Assembly (NCBI GenBank): GCA_039105265.1 | Contig: JAPFFF010000035.1 | Coordinates: 496,001-560,000, forward strand | DNA: 64,000 nucleotides | Origin: Tritrichomonas musculus | Lineage: Eukaryota; Parabasalia; Tritrichomonadida; Tritrichomonadidae | Direction: 5' to 3' | Notes under the pieces: generated by a model | Told to the model about the DNA's origin: nothing | What the model saw: only the letters and a program-made list of their open reading frames with translations | The model's database searches: none | Program-made: the position numbers and the translations under genes | Shown here: positions 31,782-42,100 of the stretch, piece by piece | Position numbering within the stretch: position 1 is the first letter of the stretch | Layout: each line of letters starts with the position of its first letter

Positions 31782-33773
31782 TTATAAATAACTTTCATAG
31801 CTGAAACGATGAAATTCACCTAAATCTATTGTTGGAAAAATATTGAAAATATCAGAATCTTTATTGATAATTGATCTCATTTCGTCAATTTTGCATGGTG
31901 CTTTCAATTTCATTATTCCTATTTTCTCATTTAGTCGATAATTGATATCTGGCAATAAACAGAAAACATTTATTTTATCTTTATCATCGTTACAATATTC
32001 TTCTACAAATTCTAATGCTGTTATTTGAGGAATATCATATATGATGAATATATCAGATATTTTAGAAAGAGATTCGTCATTATAGAAAATATTAAATCCG
32101 ATATTCTTCAATGACGATGGAATTTCTAATTCATCAATTTTAATATTAGAACAATTTGCAAATGCATTATTTCCAATAAAAATAACTGATTGATGAATCA
32201 AAACCTTTGATAATGATGAACAATTTTCAAAAGCAAATTCTTTTATTTTTGTAATGGATGGTGGAACTTTGAATTCTTTTAATGATTTGCAATTTCTAAA
32301 GGCAAAGTGTCCAATTGAACCTAGTTCTAAATTTAAATCTTTAAGAGCAATACTTTCATCAAATATTACTTCTGTCAATGAATAACAGCCATCAAAAGCA
32401 AATGAATCAATTTCAACTATTGATGAAGGAATGATCACTTTCACTAATGAAGTGCACCCATTAAAAGATTTCTGATCAATGTAGTAAATCGACGATGGAA
32501 GTTTTACATATGTTAATGATGTGCAACCTAGAAAAATGAATAAGCGGTGCCTCATTTCTTTTGAAGAAAAGTCAATGGTTGTTATTTGAGTATTATTACT
32601 AAAATCATTTCTTACATTCGGTATTTTTGGTAACAAATAATTGATAATATCGAGACGATTTTTTTTAAAAGCGGCATCAAACATCGAATAAAGAAGGCAT
32701 GTTTTATTTTCATATTTATGTTCATTCATAAAATCTTTAAATAAACTGAGACAATTGAATTCACATAACTTTTTACAAAGGCGATCTTTATCATCATAAA
32801 AATTATTTGGAAGATTTGAAAAATTATCAAAACAAAAGCAACTGTCAATGAGTTCATCATTAGCATAATCAAAAGTATCCAAAAGATAATTCGTTATTTC
32901 GTTATGATGACATTTAATTGATTCTTTGATTGCATCATTCATATTAGAAAGAGGATTGAATTCTTCAAGAAGATGGATTATTGAAGGATTATTTGAATGA
33001 ATTGCATATGTCCATAAAGAAGGATTCATATCTGCACCATTCAATCTTAAATATTGAAAAATTTCAATTGACCCACAAAAAGCGGAATATTCAATTAATG
33101 ATGGCTCGTTTTCAATAAGAAAAGGATTTGTCTCAAAAATTGAATGGTTTATTTTCTCATTAATAGAGACAACTTTTCTGTTGACATAAGAAATAAATTC
33201 AATAGTTGAATCTTGGCGAATTAATTTGCAAATGTAAGAATCATTTTCGCCTTCTTGACGTTTTTCTGAAAAATTGGTTAAAATATTTGGATCGATTTCT
33301 TTAAGTTCGTCTTCAATAATTTTTTGATCGTTTTCGTCAAGATGATTTTTGAGTTCAGGGTAGAAAAAGTGGCAAAATTTTGTGTTGTTTACATCACGTT
33401 TCCATCGTAATATTGCGGTTATAGGCTCCTCTATTGCTAAAACTTTCAATTCAAAAAGGATCAAGAGAATAAACTTATTATTACTAAATAAATTAAAAAT
33501 TTCAAGATTTGAAAAGGATGCTTTAATTTTTTCTACGAATGGTGATAAAACATCTTTGATTATGTTTATTATGTTTTTTGTTTTGTGGTGGTTGGACACT
33601 GTTTCTGAGAAAATTCGAAGAAATATTCGTAATTCTTCAATATTTTCTTCAATCTTCTCTTTTTTTATAAAATCGATGAATTCTTTTGCATGACTATTGT
33701 TGTCATCCTCATAGAGAGCCAATATTTCTCTATTAAGTTCTTTCTTATGGTCAAAATACTGCTTGAAATCCAT
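31782..33773 (-). CDS. Ankyrin/DUF3447-type protein with C-terminal BspA-like LRRs
   Basis: The 663-residue protein is intact. Residues 1-210 are helical, with the typical start of trichomonad DUF3447-type proteins. About 215-400 show degenerate ankyrin units (EPSLIEYSAFCGSIEIFQYL, LWTYAIHSNNPSIIHLL, DAAFKKNRLDIINYLLPK). About 405-575 are LRR_5 repeats of BspA type (FxGCTSLxxVxLPSSIxxIDxxxF, repeated about seven times). There is no signal peptide or membrane helix, so it is cytosolic, unlike secreted BspA proteins. Protein binding is the likely role, but the partner is unknown. The family is hugely expanded in trichomonads. A TCATAAG initiator sits 10 bases before the ATG. Confidence 0.9.
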   Translation of the reverse strand: MDFKQYFDHKKELNREILALYEDDNNSHAKEFIDFIKKEKIEENIEELRIFLRIFSETVSNHHKTKNIINIIKDVLSPFVEKIKASFSNLEIFNLFSNNKFILLILFELKVLAIEEPITAILRWKRDVNNTKFCHFFYPELKNHLDENDQKIIEDELKEIDPNILTNFSEKRQEGENDSYICKLIRQDSTIEFISYVNRKVVSINEKINHSIFETNPFLIENEPSLIEYSAFCGSIEIFQYLRLNGADMNPSLWTYAIHSNNPSIIHLLEEFNPLSNMNDAIKESIKCHHNEITNYLLDTFDYANDELIDSCFCFDNFSNLPNNFYDDKDRLCKKLCEFNCLSLFKDFMNEHKYENKTCLLYSMFDAAFKKNRLDIINYLLPKIPNVRNDFSNNTQITTIDFSSKEMRHRLFIFLGCTSLTYVKLPSSIYYIDQKSFNGCTSLVKVIIPSSIVEIDSFAFDGCYSLTEVIFDESIALKDLNLELGSIGHFAFRNCKSLKEFKVPPSITKIKEFAFENCSSLSKVLIHQSVIFIGNNAFANCSNIKIDELEIPSSLKNIGFNIFYNDESLSKISDIFIIYDIPQITALEFVEEYCNDDKDKINVFCLLPDINYRLNEKIGIMKLKAPCKIDEMRSIINKDSDIFNIFPTIDLGEFHRFSYESYL

Positions 33774-33779
33774 ATATAC

Positions 33780-33786
33780 TTATGAT
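33780..33786 (-). promoter_or_regulatory. Candidate initiator (TCATAAG)
   Basis: On the minus strand the start A would be 33783, 10 bases before the ATG of the ankyrin-LRR gene. Six of the seven positions fit the trichomonad consensus. Confidence 0.35.
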
Positions 33787-33866
33787 TTTCTATTTTGAAT
33801 TGTCATAAATAATTTTGAATTGTCATAAATTATTCTGAAATATAGTACCAAGAAAAAGTGGATGAC

Positions 33867-34031
33867 TTCGCGAAAAACTGGGTGACGCATTCAATTTTGA
33901 ATAAAAATAATGATCGTTCTAGTTTATAACATAAATTTGAATTTGAATTAATTTTCACAATTTTTTTTCTATTGATTGAGAAGATTCTATCAAAAAATTG
34001 AATTCGTCACCTAGTTTTTTCGCTTCATTGT
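33867..34031. repeat. Short imperfect inverted repeat, possible MITE
   Basis: gcgaaaaactgggtgacgca near 33871 is answered by an inverse copy near 33996-34027 with a few mismatches, including an extended A/T part. No coding content between. Confidence 0.5.
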
Positions 34032-34130
34032 CATAATATCTATCCTTCCTTTCAAACTTTGTTTACCAAATTTTAAATTTGTTTGTTGAATTGAAGGAAG
34101 ATTCAATTATAAAATTAATTTTAAAGGTCG

Positions 34131-34370
34131 TACAACTAAATTGTTATAAAATTCTTATCAAAAAAAATTAAAATAAATTGAGATAAAATACTCAAATTTT
34201 TTTTCTGAAGAAAATTTAATATATACTTATATCCTTTTAGTTTTTAATTTGAATTTTGAACGATGCAAATATTTTTAAAACTAATTATTATTATAATAAT
34301 AAAATATAATTAGTTTAAACAAACCAATCATTGAGTTTTACAGTAAAAATTCAGTTGTACGACCTTTTTT
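34131..34370. repeat. Possible MITE with 15-bp inverted ends
   Basis: aaaggtcgtacaact at 34133-34147 is matched by its exact inverse at 34353-34367. The interior is AT-rich and non-coding. No clear target duplication was found. Confidence 0.45.
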
Positions 34371-34478
34371 TGAAATGACAAAAATTTGTAATTCTCTCAA
34401 ATAAAGAGAAGTACCAAAAGTGTTTCATAATAATTTTATTTTTTCAACAATTTCTTATAATTATATTTTTTCAATGTT

Positions 34479-34715
34479 TCAGGATCTAAATTTGGCTCCA
34501 ATTATTCCAAATACGAAACTGTAAAAATCAAAATTTTCATCAAAGTGAACGACAGCCCTTTTGTTTTCACACTCCAATGTGTATTTAGGTGCAGAAAAAA
34601 TGGTCATGAAAGATTGATTTGGTTCGAAATTGAATTCAATTCGGTTCATTGCCATGACCATTTTAAGATTGAATTTCTTTACAAATTTGGCGACTTGCAA
34701 GTTCTCAATTTTCAC
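34479..34715 (-). pseudogene. C-terminal scrap of a PP1/PP2A-type Ser/Thr phosphatase
   Basis: The 78 codons contain QSFMTIFSAPKYTLECENKR then AVVHFDENFDFYSF. This is the PPP-family ending (LVTIFSAPNYCxxxxNxGAxMxxDExLxxSF). Just before it, AKFVKKFNLKMVMAMNRIEF corresponds to the segment that normally holds the metal-binding RxHE/RAH; here it reads MAMN, so that His is lost. Everything upstream of the last quarter of the domain is absent. It is a non-functional remnant and not a small gene. Confidence 0.75.
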
Positions 34716-35008
34716 AATATTTTTGAATTAAAAATTCAGATTATTAAATAGTTTAATTCAAAAATTTTTTGAATAAAAAAACTATTTGTTACATTATTAT
34801 GGTATAATTAATTTTTTAGTTTTTTTTTAATTTATAATTACTTTTATGGTATAATGAAGTGTATTTTCACCATATTTTGTTTTTGATGATTGAATTCTAA
34901 TGAAAGGAAATCCTTGATTATGTAAGAAAGATTGATATGGCCATAACATGTTATGCTAAAATAAAAAAAAATGCAGAAAAATAGAAAATTTTTTATTAAA
35001 ACTACTAA

Positions 35009-37705
35009 TTAGTCAATATGAAAATCATCTTCAAAAGGATCATCTTCCATGTCAAAATTACGAAGAGCATTATTGTAAGTGACACTAGTTGAACCACTTT
35101 CAATTGGATTGAGTTCTTCAAACATGTCACTGCTCTGCTGATGCCTTCTGCGTCGAATTATAAAGAAAGCAATTAAGACAACACCAAGAGCTACAGCACT
35201 TCCGACTGCTGCGAGAACTCCTCCAATAAACTTCCAATTTGTTTTTGATTGTGTATTCTGATTTATGTTAATAACGACATTGTCTCTAATTGTCAATGAC
35301 ATTGAAAAAAGACTCGATTGAGTAAATCCTTTAGAACTTGTGAAAGATGAAGAAGGAGTAAATGGATGAGTTGCATTATAGTTGTCAGATGAAGTAAACT
35401 TATGTGAACTTGTGAATTCTTTTGTTTCTGAGAACTGCTTCGTGTTGGTGAAGTAAAATGAACTAGTAAACTTTTCAGATTTCGAAAAATAGTGAGATGT
35501 AGTGAAAATATGCGACGGAGTGAATCCACTTGATGGTGAAAACGTATTTGTTGCATCAAAATGATTAGAAGGTGTAAAAGTACTAGATTTAGTGAATGAA
35601 TCTGATCTTGTAAAAATTCCTGATTCTGAAAATTGAACTGAAAAAGTAAATTTCTTTGAATCAGAAAAATAAAATGAACTTGAAAACTGTGTTGATTTAG
35701 AAAACTCTTTTGTTTCACTAAAATATGAAGAGTATGAAAAATTGGAAGATGAAGAAAAGAAAGATGAATAAGTAAATTGAGATGATTCAGTTAATGGACT
35801 TGATTCAGAGAAATTATTTGATGGAGTAAAAGTATTAGTAGCATCAAAGTGTTTTGAGGGTGAAAAAACATCAGATTTACTAAATAAATCTGACTCTGAA
35901 AACAGATTAGTTTCAGAAAATTGATAAGAAAAACTGAATTGATTTGAATTAGAAAACTCAATCGAGTTAGAAAAATGTTGGGTATTTGAAAATACTTCAG
36001 ATTTAGAAAACTTTTTCGAATTACTAAAATAAGAAGAAACTGAAAAAGGAGCAGATGATGAAAAGAAAGATGAATAAGTGAAATTTGAAGACTCGGTTAA
36101 CGGACTTGTCTCTGAGAAAAAATTGGATTTAGAAAAGAAAACAGAAGAAGTGAAATGAGAAGATGCAGTTAACGGACTAGATTTGGAAAACAAATTCGAT
36201 TTAGAAAAGAAAGAAGACTGTGAAAAATGGCCTGTTTCAGTGAAAACACTTGAAGAAGAAAAGTTATTCGAACGAGTGAAGAAAGAAGACTTTGTAAAAT
36301 GATCAGAATCAGTAAAATGAAAAGAAAATGAAAATGAATTTGAGTGAGTAAATCCTACACTAGGAGTAAAAGATAATGTTTGTAATCCTTGATGTATTAT
36401 AGTTGTGTAAGGAGCAACATCTTCTGGAAAACCAATTGTACTATTGCATTGTTTTTCAGCTAAGCAACTATCAACATTGCAACCATAAGCAATTGTTGGT
36501 TTATTTTCTTTTTCTATTCCTCTACAGAACAATGTTGTATAGTGGGCCAATTCTTGTGTCTTAATGCTAGCAACATCTAATTGAACAAAAGAGTTGTAAT
36601 CAATGAAAAATGATTTTGGTGTTTCACCATTACAATTTAAGATATTTGAAAACTGACAATTTTCAAGCATTATATAATTATTTATATTGTTTCCTCCTGG
36701 CTCATTGAATTTAAGAAAATATTTGCCATAACCTGACACAAAAACTGAATTGGAAACAATCAAGAAAAATGAATTGCCAGAATGTAATCCTAGGTAAAAA
36801 AAGTTTTCTTCAATTTGATTGTATGCACAAATTGAATCAAAATAAACAGATAAATTTTGATTACCATCCTGAACAATTGATGAATCTTTTATTGATCCAG
36901 TTATTCTATATAAGTCTCTTTTAACATTATTAAATGATATGAATGCATGTGAGTAACAATGAGGAGCATCAATATCATATAAAAGCCTAGCATCATTATC
37001 AACTTTATAAATATTTGTAAAATTTAAACATCGATGATAATGACTTCCAAAACGAGAATTAATGACATAGTTTGATTTAGTATTTGAATTGCCAACAATC
37101 GTCGAGTATGTTAAAATAAAAAAATCTGTTCTACGAAAATCGGAATGACAAAAATCAGCGCCGCTTTCAACTATATTTTCAAAAGAACAAATGTGGGTCA
37201 TTGTATTACATCGACTTTGTTCAAATTTAATTAAATCTTGCTTGCCTACGCAATTGTATATTAAAATATCACTAAAATAAGTTGAAATATTATTTGCAAA
37301 TCTGAAGATTGGATTGCTTTGAACTGTAATGTCATGAAACTTGCAATAAGTGATTGAGCATGCTGCTTTATAGTCTTTGTTTTGAAAAAAAAGTTGTTCT
37401 TTGATTTCATCAACAGAATTTACTATTCGAAAATATGTTTTATATGTAGAATCATATTCTTTGGTTGTCTTAAATAATGCGTTTAAATCTTTGTCAATAC
37501 TGATTATTCCTCCAAGTCCTTTTTGGAAATTTGAATTATACAAATTTAAACTTTGTTGATTGTAAAAAAGCAAAGCTGTAAATCTCTGGAAATTGCAATT
37601 CATCACATTCATTTGATTTGAAACAAAAAATGGAGATTTTGATAAAAAAGAAGAAGATATAAGAGCAAGAATACTAATATTCATTTTGTTTTGAACCCTT
37701 TTCAT
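35009..37705 (-). CDS. Phe/Ser-repeat type I surface protein
   Basis: I choose ATG 37705 (898 residues); a second ATG seven codons on would also leave a signal peptide (MNISILALISSSFLSKSPF). Residues about 30-420 alternate short strands and turns like a beta-helix, with scattered Cys and sequons. They end in a Cys cluster (GCNVDSCLAEKQC). About 440-800 are a stalk of dozens of F(S/T)xSxx units, including the set phrase PSxHFDATxTFTPS. One transmembrane helix (about 827-851) and a 47-residue tail follow. The tail has the run RRRR, then SSDMFEELNP and MEDDPFEDDF, which the damaged paralogue at 25858-28673 conserves. The DPF resembles adaptor AP-2-binding motifs, suggesting endocytosis. A long glycosylated surface adhesin-like protein is the inference. 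Confidence 0.85.
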   Translation of the reverse strand: MKRVQNKMNISILALISSSFLSKSPFFVSNQMNVMNCNFQRFTALLFYNQQSLNLYNSNFQKGLGGIISIDKDLNALFKTTKEYDSTYKTYFRIVNSVDEIKEQLFFQNKDYKAACSITYCKFHDITVQSNPIFRFANNISTYFSDILIYNCVGKQDLIKFEQSRCNTMTHICSFENIVESGADFCHSDFRRTDFFILTYSTIVGNSNTKSNYVINSRFGSHYHRCLNFTNIYKVDNDARLLYDIDAPHCYSHAFISFNNVKRDLYRITGSIKDSSIVQDGNQNLSVYFDSICAYNQIEENFFYLGLHSGNSFFLIVSNSVFVSGYGKYFLKFNEPGGNNINNYIMLENCQFSNILNCNGETPKSFFIDYNSFVQLDVASIKTQELAHYTTLFCRGIEKENKPTIAYGCNVDSCLAEKQCNSTIGFPEDVAPYTTIIHQGLQTLSFTPSVGFTHSNSFSFSFHFTDSDHFTKSSFFTRSNNFSSSSVFTETGHFSQSSFFSKSNLFSKSSPLTASSHFTSSVFFSKSNFFSETSPLTESSNFTYSSFFSSSAPFSVSSYFSNSKKFSKSEVFSNTQHFSNSIEFSNSNQFSFSYQFSETNLFSESDLFSKSDVFSPSKHFDATNTFTPSNNFSESSPLTESSQFTYSSFFSSSSNFSYSSYFSETKEFSKSTQFSSSFYFSDSKKFTFSVQFSESGIFTRSDSFTKSSTFTPSNHFDATNTFSPSSGFTPSHIFTTSHYFSKSEKFTSSFYFTNTKQFSETKEFTSSHKFTSSDNYNATHPFTPSSSFTSSKGFTQSSLFSMSLTIRDNVVININQNTQSKTNWKFIGGVLAAVGSAVALGVVLIAFFIIRRRRHQQSSDMFEELNPIESGSTSVTYNNALRNFDMEDDPFEDDFHID

Positions 37706-38212
37706 TGAAAAAATTAATTCAAATAGAAAAACCAATATTTTGAAATTTGAATGTATTATCAAAAGCTGTATTCAATTTTTTAATCATAATAATTTAGAAA
37801 TATGAAAAAAAAAAAATTAAAATAGAAAACCTAAATTGATATTTCAAAAAGCTGAAATTATATTTTATGTTTATATATATTAATTAATGTAAAATAATTA
37901 TATTCTACTGCAAATTATTTAAGATATAATATGTATAATATTTAAAAACATTTAGTTAAATAATTCAAATTTTGAATATAATACACAAATTATTTCTTAA
38001 GATTTTCATAAAATATTGAAAAATGCTCTCAAAAAGTTTTATCTTTCCAAATTCAGTAAATCTAACGTAAATTGATAACATAAATATCTCCATAAAAATT
38101 TAGTAAAATTTTTAAAAATAATAATGATTTATTTTATCTAATATTCTTTTTATTTTATAGTATACTTATTTATTCTTTTACCTTTAATTTCATTTTCTTC
38201 ATTTAATGATAA
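37706..38212. other. AT-rich spacer
   Basis: No gene seen upstream of the surface-protein gene; A/T runs only. Confidence 0.5.
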
Positions 38213-38970
38213 TCATAGATTAATATCTTTATTTAATTTTATTTTCTTCCATTTGGCAACAGTTAGCATGGCAGATGAAACAAGAATCTCAACAACAAGC
38301 CACAGATCGGTTTGGTTTTCTGTGTCACTACCGAAATTAGCTCTCATAATGGCAGAATGATCGTCTTCCTTTTTCAAGAACTTCAAATCAATTTTGAAAA
38401 TTTTCATCTATTGAAAAATAGGTTTGAAATCAAATTCTAGAAATTTTAATAATCTACATAATATGGTGCTGCAGCAATCAATGCAATTTGGATCATAATG
38501 TTTCTTTATGTTTATTTTTCTTTTTTTAATGATTGTTTACAAAAAATGGTTACATTTTCAGTTAACAAATTGGATTTTTCCAAAATCATAATATTAAAAA
38601 GGATATTTCTGTTACAATCCCAAAAAGTCTGTAAAAATAAATAAAATAAATTAATTTTAATTTGAATTCTATATAATCCAAATATTTATAATATCATTTA
38701 TTAAAAGTCCACGCTACTATGCCTATAAAAAATTGAATTTTACAATTCTCAAGTCTATCTTCCATTCCTATTATATATTTTCTTTTTTATGACAAAATAC
38801 TGTCCCAATGTAAATGCAATCATGTAACCATCTATATAGGAGCCATCTGCACCAAGATAATTTCTTAAACTAATGGTGCAGTCCCATAGAAAAAAAATAG
38901 AACCAAATTCAATATTAAAACTAATAGAAATTTTAAAACCAATACTCTTATTCTGGGACATCGAAGACAT
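38213..38970 (-). other. Two small unassigned minus-strand frames
   Basis: One frame of 71 codons (38755-38970) includes WDCTISLRNYLGADGSYIDG and MIAFTLGQYFVIKKK. A second of 64 codons (38213-38407) includes ANFGSDTENQTDLWLVVEIL and MLTVAKWKK. Both have richer, more protein-like composition than random AT-rich frames and lie on one strand, so they may be remains of one lost gene. Between them the minus strand also gives MIQIALIAAAPYYVDY. No family is recognised. They could equally be chance. Confidence 0.25.
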
Positions 38971-39179
38971 TTTTAGTTGGTAGTCAAAGATGAAAAATTG
39001 ATTTTATTACGTAAAAATTTCGGAGCATTTTCAACAGATATAATGAATAAAAATAAACTTTTAATGATTTAGCATTAATTAATGCTGAGCAAAGTGATTT
39101 GTTGCCAAATTTCAAAGATACATCTTCTTTATATATAATAAAAAAAAAAAAAAAAAATTAATAATTCAATAATTTTTAC

Positions 39180-42100
39180 TCATAAAATTTCTTCTTCGCC
39201 AAATTTTTCAACGAAATGTTTCCAGAACAATCTTGTTGCAAAAGCATCAAAAGCAGCATAAATCATTTGCTTTGAAGAAAGAGGTCTTTTATTCCACTTT
39301 GATGTAGAAATCTTTTTATCTTTAAACTGAGCAACAGTCTTCCCGCAGATCATTTCAACCAGCTTGCTGAAATTGAGTGTGTATTTGTGGGGCTGCAGTC
39401 TGGTGACAGCGATATCCTCGAATTGGAAACTTCTTCCAAACAGCTGTTTTACTTTCATCTTGTCGAAGTCCATTCCCTTCCCGTAGAACGAGTTCGATGA
39501 GAAGAACTTCTGAAGGACGCTGATTCCGTTTGGACAAGCTTTCTTGAAGTCGGAAGGGCTCTTCAAGTTCGATTGGTTTTGGACGATGTTTTTGGCATTC
39601 AAGACAATCAAGACGCCTTTCGAACTGCAGAATTGGAACAACGAAATCGGATTGTTTGATCTCGCTGAAAAGTCTGGATGCCACTCAAAATCAACGGAGA
39701 TTGGATGGCCGTCTTTGAGAGCTTCCAATGACTTCTTTAATGAAGGACTTGTCATGTCGATGACTTCAACTCGTGTGAGCTTATTTCTGAAGAACTCGAC
39801 GTATTTTGTGGTGCCGGCTCCCCACGGGACATTGCTGAGAGCATCCAATGAATTCTGGCCTTTTGAAAAGAGAACTTTTTCAATCGAGTCTTCATCATTA
39901 TTGACTTCATCGTCTTCTTCTTCGTTTTCTTCGTCGAATTCTAATTCTTCATTGTCTTCTTCATTGTTGAGTTCTTCGTCTTGTTCGTTTTGAACGGCTG
40001 TGGGTGGCTGCTCTTGGCTTGGACTGGCAAGGCTGGCAATTCTTTTGAATATTTGCTCAATCGTTTTGCTGACCTCAATGTTCTCTTTGATGAATTGGTT
40101 GATCGCCTCGTTGTGCTTGCTAACACACTCAGCAATCTGATTGATTTCATTATGAACCCTTTTCAGCTGCATTTTGTAGCTAGCATCATAATCAATCGTC
40201 TTGTCGTCATCATCATCATCGCTAGCATTGTTCTCATTATCATTACCATCGCTGTTTGGGTTTTCATTACCATTGTTGTCTAAGTTTTCATTATCATTGT
40301 CTTCGCTTCTTGAGTTTTCATTATCATTGTCTTCGCTTCTTGAGTTTTCATTATCATTGCCATCGCTTCTTGAGTTTTCATTATCATTGCCATCGCTTCT
40401 TGAGTTTTCATTGCCATCACTGTTTGAGTTTTCATTATCATTACCATCACTGTTTGAATTTTCATTATCATTACCATCACTGTTTGAGTTTTCATTATCA
40501 TTACCATCACTGTTTGAGTTTTCATTATCATTGTCTTCACTGTTTGGGTTTTCATTATCATTATATTCGCTGTCTTGGTGGTCGCTCTCTTGCGTTTCTT
40601 CCTCCTCTTCATTGTTTTCGTTTTCAGAGTCCTGTGACTGGTCGGACTCGATGAAGTCGCCTTCATATTTCTGGTTTGGTGTGGATGGAGGCGGCTGGCT
40701 GTACAGGAATGCTACAGAGAGGCCGTTTCCAGCAATGCAAAATGTTGCGCCAGACTTTATTGGCGTTCTTGTCGGTTTTATGACGCAATCATCCATTTCC
40801 AATTTGCTGAGGAAGAGCTGTCCGCTCCGGTTGTTTCCGCAGACGTAAATCGTTCCTCTCTCGTTCAAGAACAGGGAGTGGTCGACGCCGCAAGAGACGG
40901 ACACTACTTTGCTTTTAGAGAATTTTGGAAGTCTAACGAAATCTTCAATTAAGTCTTCTTCCAATGAGTTCATTCCGAGCTGTCCGTACTTGTTACTTCC
41001 TCTTCCGTAGACAAGGCCGTCTTCATCGACTGCCAGTGCGTGTCCTGATGTTCCAGCTATGCAAACGAATGTGATATCTGATACTTCATTGATCAGAGAG
41101 AATTCTATATTGTTTGCATTTTTCGAAGGATTTGAAGGTGTCCGATAAAGATGTCCACTTTTTGAGAGAGCAAAAATGATTTTATTTGTGCAAGCAAGCT
41201 GGATTGCTTTCTCGTTATCTGGCAGGTGCGCAAAGAAGAAATGTTTCTGATTAGTAAAGATGATAGTTCCATCACTGTTAATTGCTGCTGAAACATTTTC
41301 ACCACCATATAACGCAACTGGCACTTTTTTCCCAGGATCAAAAACAGTCGCGTTTTTGGCGGTGCTTTGCAAAGCGAGGAACGAATGATTGATTTTTTCC
41401 GTTGGATTGCAGAGGTAGAGGGTATATTTAGAACCACAGACAGCTGATGAAAATGAGTCAATTTTGAGATCTTTTGAATTTTGAATGTAAATGATCGTTT
41501 GCTTATCAAAAAGTTGTGGAATTGAATGATTTATTTGATGAGAACTGTTTGAGCCAACAGCAGCAGCTTTCTCGTTCTCAAGTATCATGATCGAATGTTC
41601 ACTGTACACCGAATATGATAGCGATAGATTTTGAATAGGATAGCTTATCGGCGGTGATATGAAATCTGATTTTTTATAAAAAAGTTGATTTGACTCATTT
41701 TTACCTGAAAAATAAAGTAATTCTTTGAAGTTTTTGTTGAGATTCTGGATTTTTTTGACTGGTTTATCTGGCATTTCAATAACTTGCACTTTTTTGCCAT
41801 CAAATGATTTTTTGTATAAAAATGAGCAGGTATCTATTACATCATCATGATCATCAAATTGAATAATACCGTATGATAAAGGTTTACCGTAACGAGTCGG
41901 AATTTGGCAATCAATGACATGACCAAAATCGTTCATTGTATTCTCTAAGGTAGAAATTGACATATCAATAGGTAGATTAATTATAATTATTTTGTTTTCT
42001 CCCGCAAGAAGATCTGATCTGGTTTTTTGATCCCAAAGCGCTGCACGAATTGGTACATTATTAATCAATGTAAAATTAATTTGTGATAATGCTTCAATGG

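Noticed and set aside
37706-37762. A 19-codon upstream extension of the Phe/Ser-repeat surface protein
   Set aside because: It would start at TTG, and the ATG at 37705 is followed by a good signal peptide.
40201-40848. Plus-strand Ser/Leu/Phe-rich frame of 215 codons
   Set aside because: Antisense shadow of the acidic repeat in the exonuclease fusion gene.
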